From positions 1 to 45,896 of the forward strand of contig JAUIIK010000027.1 in assembly GCA_030431755.1 (NCBI GenBank): a stretch of DNA of 45,896 nt, given 5' to 3'. Numbering within the stretch: position 1 is the first letter of the stretch; the number at the start of each line of letters is the position of its first letter. The notes under the pieces were generated by a model, which was not told where the DNA came from, searched no databases, and worked only from the letters and a program-made list of their open reading frames with translations. This document shows positions 43,730 to 45,896 of the stretch, one piece after another. The position numbers and the translations under genes are program-made. This DNA is from Chloroflexia bacterium (GTDB taxonomy: Bacteria; Chloroflexota; Chloroflexia; Thermomicrobiales; CFX8).

Positions 43730-43999
43730 ATGGGACAAGTCTGGCGTGTCGTGGCTACCGTAGTGATTTTGGCGGGACTTTTCGTGCTGAGCCCGGCTCA
43801 ACCGGCTGTTGCAGCCAGAGTGGTCGGGACCGAGACGGCCGGTAGCTGCACGGAAACAACACTGAACGCGGCGCTCGCGGACGGTGGGTTGGTGACCTTC
43901 AATTGCGGGGGCTTCCACACGATCCCGTTGACGAGCGAAAAGACAATCAGCGCCGGCAAGCTGTTTCGGTGCCAGATTGGCACACATCGTCTCGGATAA
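43730..43999 (+). pseudogene. Truncated N-terminal copy of the beta-helix repeat protein
   Basis: The 89-residue reading frame has a signal peptide (ILAGLFVLSPAQPAVAA) and then AGSCTETTLNAALADGG, VTFNCGG and PLTSEKTI. It aligns along its length with the start of the gene at 44461 (SPASPAVAA, AGSCVESALDTALAGGG, VIFNCGA, NLTSEKVI). After SEKTI the similarity ends within a few residues and the frame stops at 43999. The repeat domain expected downstream is absent. It looks like the decayed remnant of a tandem duplication; a short secreted protein is the alternative. A longer frame from a GTG at 43718 adds four residues. Confidence 0.65.
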
Positions 44000-44460
44000 T
44001 GGTCCACTCCGCTTCTGTGCCCATACATGGACCGGTGGCCTTCGCATTGTCTTTGGAAGTCAGGGGTGCAATTCCTACGAACGCGCGCGAACGCGCGGGT
44101 GTGGTGCCCGGCGCATAGGATGGGAGCCGCTAAGATGACGCCAGTGCCCCAGATAAGCACGTGCGAACGGTGACCGAGATCTGCCAGCACTTCATCGCCA
44201 GTAGTTGATTGCCTCGCGGGGCATCTGCAGTTTGCACACAACCGAGAGCTGTAGCCATCCGGAGGCCACGCGATGCAGCTCGTGTAGCGACGGCTGCGCC
44301 GCGTACGGCTCTCATGACATCCGACACAAGAAGATTCCAGCCTGTCGGGCCTCGCGCAGCCGACATTTGGGCATTCGCGTTCGCTTGCGACACAGGCGCG
44401 AACGATATCGCTTGTACAATCTCTACGCGCCGAAGTCGGATGTTCAGAGGAGTGTAGACA
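44000..44460. other. Gene-free stretch between the two beta-helix copies
   Basis: No credible gene is seen. It contains an alternating GC run with CGAACGCGCG repeated twice (about 44078-44097). A short frame near 44043 (LRIVFGSQGC) could be debris of the upstream copy, but this is too short to call. The purine-rich AGAGGAG near 44446 is the ribosome-binding site of the next gene. Confidence 0.45.
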
Positions 44461-45896
44461 TTGCAGATCGTAGTGCGTGTAGTTGCGATTGCCACGATCC
44501 TGACCGCCCTGGTCAGCTTGAGCCCAGCCAGTCCGGCCGTAGCCGCTGGTGTCGTCGGAGACGGCACAGCCGGGAGTTGCGTCGAGAGCGCACTGGACAC
44601 AGCGCTTGCCGGTGGCGGCCCAGTGATCTTCAACTGCGGCGCAGGTCCAGTCACGATCAATCTAACGAGCGAGAAGGTCATCGCAACCGACACACAGATC
44701 GACGGCGGCGGGATGATCACGCTCGATGGACAGGACCAGACGCGGCTCTTCTCCGTCAATGACAGTATCGCGTTGGAGCTGAGCAACATCACCTTGACCG
44801 GGGGCAACGCCATTGGCTCGACCGATACCAGAAATGGCGGCGCGATCTACAACAACGGCGGCACGCTTACGTTGATCAACGCCACCGTCAGCAGCAGTTC
44901 CGCAACGAGCACGAACACGAACAACACCGGCAACGGCGGCGGGATTTACACGCTGGGCGGCGTCGTTACGATCAGTGGCAGTACGCTCAGCGGCAACTCC
45001 GCATCCGGGAGTCTCAGCCAGACAGGTCACGGCGGCGCGCTCTACAACAATGGCGGAGCAGTCACGCTGACTGACAGCACCGTCAGCGGTAACACAGCCG
45101 ACCGCGAAGGCGGCGGCATCAATACCGGCGGCACGCTCGACGTGACCGGCAGCACCTTCAGCGGCAACACATCGATCCTCTCCGGAGGCGCGATCTATAC
45201 GAGGGTCAGCGGCAGCACTTCAGTGGAGGACAGCACCGTCAGCGGCAACACTGCCCGGTCGGGTGGCGGTATCTACAGCACGTCGGCCACCACGGCGGTC
45301 CTGACAAACGTCAACATCCTCAACAACATGGCGGTCGGCGTCAACGCAGTGAGCCAGCCGGTTGGGTCTGGCGGAGGAATTGTCGGCGGCGGCACCGGCG
45401 CCACGCTGTCGATCATCGACAGCACGGTCGACGGAAACAGCGCGAATCTTCAGGGTGGCGGTATCTTCAACAACAATAACGGCACAATCACGATCACCAC
45501 CAGCACGATCAGCGACAACTCAGCCGACGATGGCACGAGCGCGGTCTTTGAAGAGGACGGCGGCGCGATTCACAACGACGAGCGGGGCACCATCACGATC
45601 ACCCGCAGCACACTCAGCGGCAACACCGCTGGCGACGATGGCGGCGGCATCTTCAGTAGCAAACGCGGCGCCATAAGCATCACGAACAGCACTCTGAGCG
45701 GCAACACTGCGGGCGACGATGGCGGCGGTATCTATAGCGAGGCCGGCACGACCACTCAGCGTGGCTCCGTCACCATCGAGCACGGCACGCTCAGCGACAA
45801 TTCGGCCGGTGGCATCGGCGGCGGCATCCGCAGGGAAATATTCAGCACCGTCGAGTTTCAGAACACGATCATCGCCAACAGCACCACCGGCGCAAA
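44461..45896 (+). CDS. Secreted right-handed beta-helix repeat protein (3' end beyond the window)
   Basis: The frame runs without a stop from a TTG at 44461 to the last base of the window, at least 478 codons. The TTG has AGAGGAG about 8 bases upstream; a GTG at 44473 is an alternative. A signal peptide (ILTALVSLSPASPAVAA) leads to a conserved head (AGSCVESALDTAL, FNCGA). Repeats of about 25-40 residues follow with the pattern GGGIYxxGG, then VTIxxSTxSGNTA, for example GGGIYTLGGVVTISGSTLSGN (two parts: GGGIYTLGG, TISGSTLSGN). This is the polymorphic-outer-membrane-protein-like/parallel beta-helix fold, common in surface or adhesive proteins. Cell anchoring cannot be seen because the end is missing. 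Confidence 0.82.
   Translation, partial: MQIVVRVVAIATILTALVSLSPASPAVAAGVVGDGTAGSCVESALDTALAGGGPVIFNCGAGPVTINLTSEKVIATDTQIDGGGMITLDGQDQTRLFSVNDSIALELSNITLTGGNAIGSTDTRNGGAIYNNGGTLTLINATVSSSSATSTNTNNTGNGGGIYTLGGVVTISGSTLSGNSASGSLSQTGHGGALYNNGGAVTLTDSTVSGNTADREGGGINTGGTLDVTGSTFSGNTSILSGGAIYTRVSGSTSVEDSTVSGNTARSGGGIYSTSATTAVLTNVNILNNMAVGVNAVSQPVGSGGGIVGGGTGATLSIIDSTVDGNSANLQGGGIFNNNNGTITITTSTISDNSADDGTSAVFEEDGGAIHNDERGTITITRSTLSGNTAGDDGGGIFSSKRGAISITNSTLSGNTAGDDGGGIYSEAGTTTQRGSVTIEHGTLSDNSAGGIGGGIRREIFSTVEFQNTIIANSTTGA

Noticed and set aside
43530-43763. A 77-residue open frame upstream of the truncated beta-helix copy
   Set aside because: It has no ribosome-binding site, a random-looking Cys/Trp-rich product, and overlaps the better supported signal-peptide frame.
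44461-45896. Possible CRISPR-like or tandem DNA repeat array
   Set aside because: The repetition is protein-level (GGGI..STxSGNTA) with diverged, unequally spaced DNA copies in a continuous reading frame; there are no constant repeats with unique spacers.

Overview
The window is GC-rich, densely coding bacterial DNA. It shows no phage genes, transposases, tRNAs, rRNAs or CRISPR arrays. Gene content suggests a member of the Chloroflexota, probably close to Thermomicrobia/Sphaerobacter. The hints are exported proteins with FERARxExHPE modules, YVTN propellers, a homodimeric AceE-like E1, S8/S9 peptidases and several families of short palindromic intergenic repeats. The taxonomic placement is inference from gene style; no marker gene is present.

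Layout: (1) 1-5.5 kb: a YVTN beta-propeller protein, an AceE-like thiamine-diphosphate enzyme and an exported clan GH-A glycoside hydrolase whose start codon lies inside a palindromic repeat. (2) 5.6-9.95 kb: an ABC-2 exporter (ATPase plus permease) followed by an OmpR-type response regulator and HAMP histidine kinase. (3) 9.95-10.7 kb: a gene-free stretch with two inverted-repeat elements. (4) 10.7-14.4 kb: a PLP-dependent cystathionine gamma-synthase family enzyme converging on a full-length transketolase, then a divergent CsbD stress protein. (5) 14.48-18.4 kb: a complete riboflavin operon, ribD-ribE-ribBA-ribH, preceded by a promoter, an FMN riboswitch and a terminator hairpin. (6) 18.4-26 kb: an S9 peptidase, an intradiol-dioxygenase-like lipoprotein gene split by one in-frame TAG, and a 1415-residue secreted S8 protease.

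(7) 26-31.7 kb: an orphan membrane protein, an MBL-fold hydrolase, and an oligopeptide/nickel-type uptake system (binding protein plus two permeases, no ATPase) behind a perfect AT-rich palindrome. (8) 31.7-38.9 kb: an amidase, then a tetR-ATPase-permease operon transcribed away from an MMPL/RND exporter. The divergent promoters share a GAAC-N3-GTTC operator, so one TetR probably controls two exporters. (9) 39-43.4 kb: a miniature inverted-repeat element, a one-polypeptide ECF sigma factor / zinc-finger anti-sigma / transmembrane / extracellular-domain fusion, a PIN-domain toxin-antitoxin pair and ilvD. (10) 43.7 kb to the end: a truncated paralogue and then a full secreted beta-helix repeat protein that runs off the window.

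The most interesting items are the membrane-anchored sigma-factor fusion, the amber codon in an otherwise intact dioxygenase frame, the shared TetR operators, the palindrome in front of the SBP operon, and the repeats that supply start or stop codons to genes.
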